Shown: one piece after another, positions 8,494 to 14,996 of the stretch
Layout: each line of letters starts with the position of its first letter
How positions within the stretch are numbered: the first letter of the stretch is position 1
From: Gallionellaceae bacterium
GTDB taxonomy: Bacteria > Pseudomonadota > Gammaproteobacteria > Burkholderiales > Gallionellaceae
Reading direction: 5' to 3'
DNA length: 19,643 bases
NCBI GenBank assembly: GCA_031277195.1
Contig: JAITMU010000169.1
Span: 1-19,643 of the forward strand
Translations under genes and position numbers: made by a program
The notes under the pieces: generated by a model
The model's input: only the letters and a program-made list of their open reading frames with translations
Told to the model about the DNA's origin: nothing
Database searches by the model: none

Positions 8494-8527
8494 AAAAACA
8501 AAAAAGCCCTGCCAAAAGACAGGGCTT
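8494..8527 (-). terminator. intrinsic terminator after rpmA
   Basis: An 8-bp perfect stem AAGCCCTG/CAGGGCTT (8504-8511 with 8520-8527) has an 8-base loop. On the minus strand it is followed by a T-rich run (complement of 8494-8503). It lies 24 bases past the rpmA stop and should end or reduce rplU-rpmA transcription before obg. Confidence 0.9.
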
Positions 8528-8551
8528 GTATTGTACTTGAAACTTAATGAC

Positions 8552-8809
8552 TTAAACCGGAACGACGCTCACGGTCTTGTGCTTGGCTGCGCCCTTGATG
8601 GCGAACACAACCTTGCCGGTGACGGTGGCGAACAGGGTGTGATCCTTGCCCATGCCAACGTTGTCGCCTGCGTGGATGCGCGTGCCGCGCTGACGCACGA
8701 TGATGGTGCCCGCGTTGATCGTTTCGCCGCCGTAGCTCTTGACGCCCAGACGTTTCGAATGTGAGTCGCGGCCGTTACTGGTACTGCCGCCGCCTTTTTT
8801 CGATGCCAT
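8552..8809 (-). CDS. rpmA: 50S ribosomal protein L27
   Basis: This 85-residue protein of the large subunit reaches with its N-terminus toward the peptidyl-transferase centre. The sequence is canonical: it starts MASKKGGGSTSNGRDS, so no N-terminal pro-segment of the Firmicutes kind is present, and continues with KRLGVK and GTRIHAGDNVGMGKDHTLFA. AAGGAGC precedes the ATG. It lies 18 bases after rplU and is transcribed from the same promoter. Confidence 0.98.
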   Translation of the reverse strand: MASKKGGGSTSNGRDSHSKRLGVKSYGGETINAGTIIVRQRGTRIHAGDNVGMGKDHTLFATVTGKVVFAIKGAAKHKTVSVVPV

Positions 8810-8827
8810 GTTTCTGCTCCTTCAGTA

Positions 8828-9139
8828 TTAAGCGGTGATGCCGTCGATGCGGATCTCGGTGTAGTTCTGGCGATGACCCTGGCGCTTTTGATAATGCTTG
8901 CGGCGTTTCATCTTGAAGATTTTAACCTTGTCGTGGCGACCGTGCGAGACGATGGTGGCTTGCACCGACGCGCCTGTCAGCAGCGGCTTGCCGACGCTGA
9001 TCTTGTCGCCTTCGCCCACGGCCAGCACTTTGTCCAGCACGATGGCGCTGCCGACATCGCCGGCAACTGTTTCAATTTTAAGGGTTTCTCCGGCGGAAAC
9101 GCGATATTGCTTGCCACCGGTTTTGATCACTGCGTACAT
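8828..9139 (-). CDS. rplU: 50S ribosomal protein L21
   Basis: This 103-residue early-assembly protein binds 23S rRNA. The start MYAVIKTGGKQYRV is the family's invariant N-terminus, so the ATG at 9139 is chosen over an upstream in-frame start at 9178, which would overlap the -10 box. The C-terminal half has the basic KMKRRKHYQKRQGHRQ rRNA-binding stretch. GAGG precedes the start. It is the first gene of rplU-rpmA, with a strong promoter directly upstream and about a 30-base leader. Confidence 0.98.
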   Translation of the reverse strand: MYAVIKTGGKQYRVSAGETLKIETVAGDVGSAIVLDKVLAVGEGDKISVGKPLLTGASVQATIVSHGRHDKVKIFKMKRRKHYQKRQGHRQNYTEIRIDGITA

Positions 9140-9176
9140 GACTGCCTCGTTGGGTACGGGTTTTACAGAGCCGCGC

Positions 9177-9204
9177 ATTATACATGATGAGGGGCGGGCG
9201 TCAA
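9177..9204 (-). promoter_or_regulatory. sigma-70 promoter of rplU-rpmA
   Basis: On the minus strand TTGACG (9199-9204), a 16-base spacer and a perfect TATAAT (9177-9182) precede rplU. The expected transcript start near 9170 gives a leader of about 30 bases. The promoter occupies the short gap just after the rho stop codon. Confidence 0.85.
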
Positions 9205-9223
9205 ATGCTGTGGCTGGCAGCCA

Positions 9224-10480
9224 CTAGCGCCTCATCGAATCAAAAAACTCGTTGTTGTTCTTCGTCGCCTTGATCTTGTCGAGCAAAAACTCCATCGCTT
9301 CCAGTTCGTCCATCGGATAGAGCAGCTTGCGCAAAATCCAGATGCGCTGCAGCAAATCCGGCTTGATCAGCAATTCTTCCTTGCGCGTGCCGGAGCGATT
9401 GACGTTGATCGCCGGATAAATGCGCTTCTCGGCCATGCGGCGGTCAAGATGGATTTCCATGTTGCCGGTGCCTTTGAATTCTTCGTAAATCACGTCATCC
9501 ATGCGGCTGCCGGTATCGACCAGCGCGGTGGCGATGATGGTGAGCGAGCCGCCTTCTTCGACATTGCGCGCCGCGCCGAAAAAGCGTTTCGGGCGTTGCA
9601 GCGCGTTGGCGTCCACGCCGCCGGTCAGCACCTTGCCGGAGGAAGGGACGACGGTGTTGTAGGCGCGCGCCAGGCGAGTGATGGAATCGAGCAAAATGAT
9701 GACGTCTTTTTTATGTTCGACCAGGCGCTTGGCTTTTTCCAGCACCATTTCGGCGACCTGGACGTGGCGAGTGGCGGGTTCGTCGAAGGTGGAAGCGACC
9801 ACTTCGCCGCGCACCGTGCGGCTCATTTCCGTCACTTCTTCGGGGCGCTCGTCGATCAGCAGCACGATCAGCACGGCGTCCGGGTTGTTCGAGGCGATGG
9901 AGTGCGCGATGTGTTGCAGCATCACGGTCTTGCCGGATTTGGGCGAGGCGACCAGCAAACCGCGCTGTCCCTTGCCGATGGGCGCAACGATGTCGATGAT
10001 GCGGCCTGTGATGTTTTCCTCGGCCTTGATGTCGCGCTCCAGTTTCAGTTGCTCGTTCGGGAACAGCGGCGTCAGGTTTTCAAACAGGATTTTGTTCTTG
10101 GTGTTCTCCGGCGGCTCGCCGTTGACCCGATCCACCTTGACCAGCGCGACGTAACGCTCGCCATCTTTCGGCGTGCGAATTTCACCCTCAATCGAATCGC
10201 CGGTGTGCAGATTGAAGCGGCGGATTTGCGAAGGGGAAACGTAAATGTCATCCGGTCCGGCGAGGTAGGACGTGTCCGGCGACCGCAGAAAGCCAAAGCC
10301 GTCCGGCAGCACTTCCAGCGATCCCTCCCCGAAAATGCTTTCGCCTTTCTTCGCCTGATTTTTCAGCAGCGCGAAAATCAAATCCTGCTTGCGCATGCGG
10401 TTTGCGTTGTCGATCTGGTTGGCGGTCGCCATGTCCACCAGTTCAGTGATGTGCTTGGTCTTGATGTCGGATAAGTGCAT
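9224..10480 (-). CDS. rho: transcription termination factor Rho
   Basis: This hexameric RNA-dependent ATPase and translocase ends transcription at C-rich, untranslated RNA. The 418 residues match the E. coli length and lack the N-terminal insertions seen in Actinobacteria. The primary RNA-binding domain has the RNP1-like DGFGFLR (60-66). The motor has Walker A SPKSGKT (179-185), DERPEEVTEM (210-219), Walker B VIILLD (260-265) and the Q-loop VLTGGVD (284-290). The start MHLSDIK agrees with the family, but no Shine-Dalgarno is visible upstream because the leader is very poor in G. That same leader looks like a Rho-binding site (see 10481-10560), which suggests autoregulation. The gene lies between trxA and rplU; trxA-rho adjacency is common in proteobacteria. 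Confidence 0.98.
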   Translation of the reverse strand: MHLSDIKTKHITELVDMATANQIDNANRMRKQDLIFALLKNQAKKGESIFGEGSLEVLPDGFGFLRSPDTSYLAGPDDIYVSPSQIRRFNLHTGDSIEGEIRTPKDGERYVALVKVDRVNGEPPENTKNKILFENLTPLFPNEQLKLERDIKAEENITGRIIDIVAPIGKGQRGLLVASPKSGKTVMLQHIAHSIASNNPDAVLIVLLIDERPEEVTEMSRTVRGEVVASTFDEPATRHVQVAEMVLEKAKRLVEHKKDVIILLDSITRLARAYNTVVPSSGKVLTGGVDANALQRPKRFFGAARNVEEGGSLTIIATALVDTGSRMDDVIYEEFKGTGNMEIHLDRRMAEKRIYPAINVNRSGTRKEELLIKPDLLQRIWILRKLLYPMDELEAMEFLLDKIKATKNNNEFFDSMRR

Positions 10481-10560
10481 GGAAGTGGATGTCAGGAATG
10501 AGAAAGGAGGGTGTGCTGCGGGGTTGAAGAAAATCGGTTCGGGAATCTGTTGCGGGTTGC
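10481..10560 (-). promoter_or_regulatory. C-rich, G-poor rho leader, putative rut site
   Basis: In the 80 bases of transcript directly before the rho start codon I count 35 C and 8 G, a C:G ratio above four, with many YC steps and no strong hairpin. This is the composition of Rho-utilisation sites, and it is unlike the near-balanced neighbouring sequence. E. coli rho is known to be attenuated by Rho in its own leader; the same control is inferred here. Just upstream lies a perfect GCGCGG-AAA-CCGCGC hairpin (10559-10573). Confidence 0.55.
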
Positions 10561-10665
10561 GCGGAAACCGCGCGCCTGCCAGCCTTGGGCGTCTTGATCT
10601 TTGTTTAAGTTATGAGATGTTGCGGGGACGTTTCTGGACTGATGCAGGCGCGAAGGTTAAACGGT

Positions 10666-10992
10666 TCAAATATGGCTGTCAATAAAAGCGGTGAGTTGCG
10701 ATTTGGCGACGGCGCCGACCTTGGTGGCTTCGACGTTGCCGTTCTTGAACAGCATCAGCGTCGGAATGCTGCGGACGCCGAAACTGCTCGACGTTTCCTG
10801 ATTCTCATCTACATTCAATTTGGCCACGACCAGACGACCGGCGTATTCCGCCGCGACTTCATCAAGGATGGGCGCAATCATGCGGCAGGGGCCGCACCAC
10901 TCAGCCCAGTAATCCACCAGCACGGGCAGCGGCGATTGCAGCACTTCGGTGCTGAAATTGGCGTCAGTGATGTAACGGATATGTTCGCTCAT
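10666..10992 (-). CDS. trxA: thioredoxin 1
   Basis: This 108-residue cytoplasmic dithiol reductant is kept reduced by thioredoxin reductase. It serves ribonucleotide reductase, methionine sulfoxide reductases and PAPS reductase. The active site is WCGPC (32-36), and the cis-proline loop SIPTLMLFKNG has Pro77; both are canonical, as is the length. AAGGTG precedes the ATG at 10992. It stands upstream of rho in the same direction, separated by 185 bases that hold the rho leader. No intrinsic terminator follows it, so rho could be reached by read-through. Confidence 0.97.
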   Translation of the reverse strand: MSEHIRYITDANFSTEVLQSPLPVLVDYWAEWCGPCRMIAPILDEVAAEYAGRLVVAKLNVDENQETSSSFGVRSIPTLMLFKNGNVEATKVGAVAKSQLTAFIDSHI

Positions 10993-11030
10993 GGGGTTTC
11001 ACCTTAAGGGGAAGTTGTTGGGAGTGCGGG

Positions 11031-11068
11031 GCGGGATTCCCTTGTTGAGTGAGTTATCGGGAATCCGC
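11031..11068. other. inverted repeat upstream of trxA
   Basis: GGATTCCC (11034-11041) and GGGAATCC (11059-11066) form an 8-bp perfect stem, extended by GC pairs past a one-base bulge, around a 17-base loop. It lies 39-76 bases before the trxA start codon, in the gap after the DJ-1-like gene. There is no T-tract on the minus strand, so it is not a standard terminator. It could be a leader hairpin or a protein site; its function is unknown. Confidence 0.4.
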
Positions 11069-11123
11069 ACAGGCTTGGGATGCATCCTAACCAAAAAACG
11101 ACGGAATGGGAAGGAGGGCGCTG

Positions 11124-11666
11124 CTACCTTTGCAGCGCGGCTTCCACCGCTTGCCGTTTCTCATGGCTGGTCAGTCTTTCCACCAGCATTAACGCAAAAT
11201 CCATCGCCGTGCCGGGGCCGCGCGAAGTGATGAGGTTGCCGTCCGCCACCACTGCGTCAGATTGTCGGCTCACTTGCGGAAACGCATCCAGCGCGCCGGG
11301 GAAGCTGGTCGCGCGTTTGCCATCGAGCAATCCGGCTTTTGCCAGCACGGAGGGTGCGGCGCAGATGGCGGTGATGTATTTGCCGTCGCCCGCCATTTTT
11401 TTCAGCAAGTCGATGATGCGTTGATCGGCGGCGAGGTTGTTGGTGCCGGGCTGTCCGCCGGGCAGCGCGATCATGTCGTAGTCGCGCTTTAACGCTTCAT
11501 CCAGCGTGGTGTCCGGCATCAGCATCACGCCGCGACTGGCGCGCACAGCTTGCGCATCCAGTCCCGCGCTGACGACTTCAATTCCGGCGCGGCGCAGGAT
11601 GTCGATGATGGTGACAGCTTCGAGTTCTTCGCAGCCGGGGGCTAAGGGGACGAGGACGGAGGGCAT
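11124..11666 (-). CDS. DJ-1/PfpI superfamily protein, YajL-like
   Basis: This 180-residue cytoplasmic protein has the DJ-1 fold. Family members act in oxidative-stress protection and glyoxal or protein deglycation; which activity applies here is inferred only. The start at 11666 (MPSVLVPLAPG) matches the usual family N-terminus and has AGGA 11 bases upstream; an earlier in-frame start at 11684 lacks support. The nucleophile-elbow cysteine is Cys102 in ITAICAAP, and Glu16 in EELEA is the partner expected to hold that cysteine as a thiolate. GLLDGKRATSFPG is also typical. The gene lies 87 bases after yajQ, with a half-size palindromic repeat between them, and upstream of trxA. The redox theme of the two neighbours may be coincidental. 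Confidence 0.9.
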   Translation of the reverse strand: MPSVLVPLAPGCEELEAVTIIDILRRAGIEVVSAGLDAQAVRASRGVMLMPDTTLDEALKRDYDMIALPGGQPGTNNLAADQRIIDLLKKMAGDGKYITAICAAPSVLAKAGLLDGKRATSFPGALDAFPQVSRQSDAVVADGNLITSRGPGTAMDFALMLVERLTSHEKRQAVEAALQR

Positions 11667-11707
11667 GGTGAGTTTTCCTATCAAGAAAAGTTTTGCCGCA
11701 GAGCAAG

Positions 11708-11745
11708 CCCCTCTCCCCTCGTGGGAGAGGGGGGGGAGAGGGGGC
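11708..11745. repeat. solo half of a subfamily A palindromic repeat
   Basis: CCCCTCTCCCCTCGTGGGAG and the following GAGGGG form one hairpin with loop CTCGT, followed by GGGGAGAGGGGGC. This is the left half of the copies at 13969 and 16204, two bases shorter between hairpin and arm. The right hairpin (loop ATCAA) is absent, and yajQ ends 9 bases away. Confidence 0.75.
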
Positions 11746-11753
11746 TGAAAAAA

Positions 11754-12242
11754 TCAATCGCGGAAATTCTGATACTGCAACGGAAAATCCGTAATGGATT
11801 TTTTCACGAAGGCGATGGCGGTTTGCAAATCATCGCGGCTCTTGCCGGACACGCGCACGGTGTCGCCCTGTATGCTGGCTTGCACCTTGAGTTTGCTGTC
11901 CTTGAGTTGCTTGACGATTTTCTTCGCCAGTTCGATTTCGATTCCGGCCTTGATGGTGCAGCCGCGCTTGACCTTGTTGCCGCTGATTTTTTCGATCTTC
12001 TCGCTGATGTCCAGCGCGCGAATATCCACGCCGCGCTTCGCCAGTTTGCCGTTGAGAATGTCCTGCACCTGATTCAACTGAAAGTCATTGTCGGCGAACA
12101 CGGTCAACGCCAGTTCGGCCTGCTCCACGCGCGCGTCCGAGCCTTTGAAATCGAAGCGCGTGCCGACCTCCTTGTTGGTCTGCTCGATGGCGTTTTTGAC
12201 TTCAACCTTGTCAACTTCGGAAACGATGTCGAAAGAGGGCAT
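11754..12242 (-). CDS. yajQ: YajQ-family nucleotide-binding protein
   Basis: This 162-residue cytoplasmic protein belongs to the YajQ/UPF0234 family, which has two alpha/beta subdomains. A Xanthomonas member has been described as a cyclic-di-GMP effector, and other members bind nucleic acid. The function in this organism is not known. The sequence is typical: MPSFDIVSEVDKVEVKNAI at the start, GTRFDFKG (27-34), then IQGDTVRVSGKSRDDLQ near the C-terminus. The start at 12242 is fixed by the conserved MPSFDIVSE and by AGGAG 5-10 bases upstream; ten extra in-frame codons upstream are not used. It begins 14 bases after ppnP ends, so the two are very likely co-transcribed. Confidence 0.95.
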   Translation of the reverse strand: MPSFDIVSEVDKVEVKNAIEQTNKEVGTRFDFKGSDARVEQAELALTVFADNDFQLNQVQDILNGKLAKRGVDIRALDISEKIEKISGNKVKRGCTIKAGIEIELAKKIVKQLKDSKLKVQASIQGDTVRVSGKSRDDLQTAIAFVKKSITDFPLQYQNFRD

Positions 12243-12256
12243 GGGGACTCCTGATC

Positions 12257-12574
12257 TCACCCAAAACTGCAAACGTAATTCACGTCATCCTTCGCGTGAA
12301 TCTCGAAACTGCTGCCTGCCGCCACGCGGAACGATGAACCGGCGGTGTAAGTTTTGAACGCAGGTTCGTCGGCGATTTTAACCTCGCATTCGCCCGCGGT
12401 GATTTCCATCAACTCCGGCGTGCTGACGTTGAACGTGAGCTTCGCGCCGGTGAGGATGACGCCCACGGTTTTGCGCGAACCATCGGGGAAATGCACGGAG
12501 TGAGAGACGCACTGCCCGCCGAAAAACACGTTGGCTTTTTTGCTGACGCTGACGTTGTTGATCCTGTCTGGCAT
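12257..12574 (-). CDS. ppnP: pyrimidine/purine nucleoside phosphorylase (YaiE/DUF1255 cupin)
   Basis: This 105-residue single-domain cupin splits nucleosides with phosphate to a free base and ribose-1-phosphate, a role established for the E. coli homologue. Recognisable family features are NVFFGGQCVSH near residue 15, SRKTVGVILTG, and the C-terminal FEIHAKDDVNYVCSFG; the total length is close to the family standard of about 95 residues. GGAGA precedes the ATG at 12574. It lies directly upstream of yajQ and downstream of argG, from which a palindromic repeat separates it. A salvage role fits; its link to the arginine genes is positional only. Confidence 0.9.
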   Translation of the reverse strand: MPDRINNVSVSKKANVFFGGQCVSHSVHFPDGSRKTVGVILTGAKLTFNVSTPELMEITAGECEVKIADEPAFKTYTAGSSFRVAAGSSFEIHAKDDVNYVCSFG

Positions 12575-12606
12575 GAGGTTGGTCTCCGTTACGTTATTCA
12601 GGCAGT

Positions 12607-12692
12607 CCCCTCTCCCTTTGGGAGAGGGTTAGGGTGAGGGTGTTGTTCAGAACTGCCTTCCCTCACCCCAGCCCTCTCCCGGGGGGAGAGGG
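12607..12692. repeat. palindromic repeat, subfamily A (argG-ppnP gap)
   Basis: The left hairpin CCCTCTCCC-TTT-GGGAGAGGG is followed by TTAGGGTGAGGG, then a unique centre and the complement CCCTCACCCCAGCC, then a right hairpin with almost no loop. The left hairpin is identical to that at 8388. This copy and the 8388 copy form one subtype (GGGTGAGGG inner arms). Confidence 0.85.
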
Positions 12693-12702
12693 AGGTAGGA
12701 TG

Positions 12703-13929
12703 TTATTCCCTGTTCTTCAAATTCGCCGCAATCCGCATCCTTAGCGCGTTGAGTTTGATGAAACCGCCCGCGTCTTTCTGATCATACGCGCCCTGGTCGT
12801 CTTCAAACGTGGCGATGGTCGGGTCGAACAGCGAGTCGGTTTTGGAATCGCGGCCAACGACGATGACGTTGCCTTTGTACAGTTTCACGCGCACCCAGCC
12901 GTTGACGTGTTGCTGCGTCTGGTCGATCAGCGTTTGCAAGGTCTGACGCTCAGGCGACCACCAGTAGCCGTTGTAAATCATGCTGGCGTAGCGCGGCATC
13001 AGTTCATCTTTCAGGTGCGCCACTTCGCGATCCAGCGTGATGGATTCAATCGCGCGGTGCGCTTTCAGCATGATGGTGCCGCCCGGCGTTTCGTAACAGC
13101 CGCGCGACTTCATGCCGACGTAGCGGTTTTCCACCAGATCGAGGCGACCAATGCCGTGCTTGCCGCCGAGCGCGTTCAGTTGCGTCAGCACCGCCGCAGG
13201 CGAGAGCTTTTCGCCGTTCAACGCAACGATGTCGCCGCGCGCGAATTCGATGTCGAGATATTCCGGCGCGTCGGGCGCGTTCTCCGGCGATACCGTCCAG
13301 CGCCACATGCTTTCCTCGGCTTCGGCGGCGGGGTCTTCCAGATGGCGGCCTTCGTAGCTGATGTGCAGCAGATTGGCGTCCATCGAATACGGCGATCCGC
13401 CCTGTTTGTGTTTCATCTCGACGGGAATGCCGTGCTGTTCGGCGTAAGCCAGCAGTTTTTCGCGCGAGAGCAAATCCCACTCGCGCCAGGGCGCGATGAT
13501 CTTGATGTTCGGATTGAGCGCGTATGCGCCGAGTTCAAAACGCACCTGATCGTTGCCCTTGCCGGTCGCGCCGTGCGAGATGGCATCCGCGCCGGTGAGC
13601 TTGGCGATTTCGATCAGGCGTTTGGCGATCAACGGGCGCGCGATGGACGTGCCGAGCAGGTATTCGCCTTCGTACACGGTGTTGGCGCGGAACATCGGAA
13701 ACACGAAGTCGCGCACAAATTCTTCGCGCAGGTCGTCGATGAAAATGTTGTCCGGCTGGATGCCGAATTTCAACGCCTTGACGCGCGCCGGTTCCAGTTC
13801 TTCGCCCTGGCCGAGGTCGGCGGTGAAAGTGACGATCTCGCATTGATACGTGTCCCGCAACCATTTCAGGATCACTGACGTATCAAGCCCGCCGGAGTAG
13901 GCGAGGACGACTTTTTTGATTTCGCTCAT
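12703..13929 (-). CDS. argG: argininosuccinate synthase
   Basis: This cytoplasmic ATP-dependent enzyme joins citrulline and aspartate to argininosuccinate, the penultimate step of arginine synthesis. The 408 residues have the length of the short (non-E. coli) bacterial type. The PP-loop ATP motif YSGGLDTS stands at 11-18, SHGATGKGNDQVRFE binds substrate, and SRGCYETPGG is also typical. The start at 13929 is the family N-terminus MSEIKKVVLAYSGG; the ribosome site (AAGGGA) is rather far upstream. It lies downstream of argF with a palindromic repeat in the 144-base gap. The argD-argF-argG order means three arginine steps are clustered; argH is not in the window. Confidence 0.97.
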   Translation of the reverse strand: MSEIKKVVLAYSGGLDTSVILKWLRDTYQCEIVTFTADLGQGEELEPARVKALKFGIQPDNIFIDDLREEFVRDFVFPMFRANTVYEGEYLLGTSIARPLIAKRLIEIAKLTGADAISHGATGKGNDQVRFELGAYALNPNIKIIAPWREWDLLSREKLLAYAEQHGIPVEMKHKQGGSPYSMDANLLHISYEGRHLEDPAAEAEESMWRWTVSPENAPDAPEYLDIEFARGDIVALNGEKLSPAAVLTQLNALGGKHGIGRLDLVENRYVGMKSRGCYETPGGTIMLKAHRAIESITLDREVAHLKDELMPRYASMIYNGYWWSPERQTLQTLIDQTQQHVNGWVRVKLYKGNVIVVGRDSKTDSLFDPTIATFEDDQGAYDQKDAGGFIKLNALRMRIAANLKNRE

Positions 13930-13968
13930 TGTTTAAAGATGTTCCCTTAATTTGAATTGGTCGTTAAG

Positions 13969-14060
13969 CCCCTCTCCCCTCGTGGGAGAGGGGTTGGGGA
14001 GAGGGGGCGGCGAGGCACTTTCACCCTCTCCCCCGCCCCTCTCCCATCAAGGGAGAGGGG
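13969..14060. repeat. palindromic repeat, subfamily A (argF-argG gap)
   Basis: The left hairpin has loop CTCGT, the inner arms are GGGGAGAGGGGGC and CACCCTCTCCCCC, and the right hairpin has loop ATCAA. It closely matches the copy at 16204-16302 apart from the unique centre. It ends 13 bases from the argF stop codon. Confidence 0.85.
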
Positions 14061-14073
14061 AGAGCGGCGTTAA

Positions 14074-14994
14074 TTACTCTATCTTCCCCAACAACAAAAA
14101 TTCCATCAACGCCTTCTGCACATGCAATCTGTTTTCCGCTTCATCCCACACCACCGATTGCGCGCCGTCAATCACTTCGGCGCTGACTTCTTCGCCGCGG
14201 TGGGCGGGCAGGCAGTGCATGAACAGCGCGTCTGCTGCGGCGACGCGCATCATGTCGCCATCGACTTGCCAATCGGCGAAGTCGCGCAGGCGTTCGTCGT
14301 TCTCGGCCTCGAAGCCCATCGACGTCCACACGTCGGTGGTGACGAGATCCGCACCGCGCGCGGCGTCCATCGGGTCGGCGAATTCTTCGTAGTGCGCATC
14401 GCCGTACAGTCCGGCGCGTTCCGGTTCGACTTCGTACCCCGGCGGTGTGGAAACATGCACGTTGAAATCGAGTATTTCCGCCGCTTGCAGCCAGGTGTTG
14501 CACATGTTGTTGGAGTCGCCAATCCACGCAACGGTCTTGCCTTGAATGGAGCCGCGCTGCTCGATGTAGGTGTAGATGTCGGCCAGCACCTGACAGGGAT
14601 GGTATTCGTTGGTCAGGCCGTTGATCACCGGCACGCGCGAATGCGCGGCGAAACGCTCGATGATGCTCTGCTCGAACGTGCGGATCATCACGATGTCGCT
14701 CATGCGCGAAATCACCTGCCCGGCGTCTTCCACCGGCTCGCCGCGCCCCAGTTGCGAATCGCGCGTGTTGAGGTAGATGGCCGAGCCGCCGAGTTGGTGC
14801 ATACCCGCCTCGAACGACAGCCGCGTGCGCGTGCTGGCCTTTTCAAAAATCATCACCAGTGTGCGATCTTCCAGCGGCCAGTATTTTTCGTAACGCTTGA
14901 AACGCTCTTTGATGATGCGCGTGCGCTCGAACAGATAATTGAGTTCGTCCCGACTGAAATCCTTGAACTGTAAAAAATGCCGGATGCCGCTCAT
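14074..14994 (-). CDS. argF: ornithine carbamoyltransferase
   Basis: This enzyme makes citrulline from ornithine and carbamoyl phosphate in the cytoplasm. The 306 residues are of standard length. The carbamoyl-phosphate motif STRTR is at 54-58, HPCQ at 132-135, DVWTSMG at 221-227 and HCLPA at 260-264. Two in-frame starts compete. The ATG at 15000 overlaps the argD stop as ATGA but abuts the AAGGA ribosome site. The ATG at 14994 lies six bases after that site and gives the usual MSGIRHFLQF N-terminus, so I prefer it. Either way translation is probably coupled to argD. The aspartate carbamoyltransferase PyrB is excluded by HCLPA and the DVWTSMG ornithine loop. Confidence 0.97.
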   Translation of the reverse strand: MSGIRHFLQFKDFSRDELNYLFERTRIIKERFKRYEKYWPLEDRTLVMIFEKASTRTRLSFEAGMHQLGGSAIYLNTRDSQLGRGEPVEDAGQVISRMSDIVMIRTFEQSIIERFAAHSRVPVINGLTNEYHPCQVLADIYTYIEQRGSIQGKTVAWIGDSNNMCNTWLQAAEILDFNVHVSTPPGYEVEPERAGLYGDAHYEEFADPMDAARGADLVTTDVWTSMGFEAENDERLRDFADWQVDGDMMRVAAADALFMHCLPAHRGEEVSAEVIDGAQSVVWDEAENRLHVQKALMEFLLLGKIE

Positions 14995-14996
14995 GT

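Noticed and set aside
9210..9224. Hairpin GTGGCT-GGC-AGCCAC overlapping the rho stop codon as a rho terminator
   Set aside because: The stem is only 6 bp, overlaps the stop codon and has no T-tract on the minus strand. The sequence right after it is the rplU promoter.
9449..10474. A 341-codon + strand frame opposite rho, and similar frames opposite obg, argG, argF and argD
   Set aside because: The composition is that of antisense GC-rich DNA (Arg/His/Gln/Val/Gly), and the true genes on the minus strand have full catalytic motifs.
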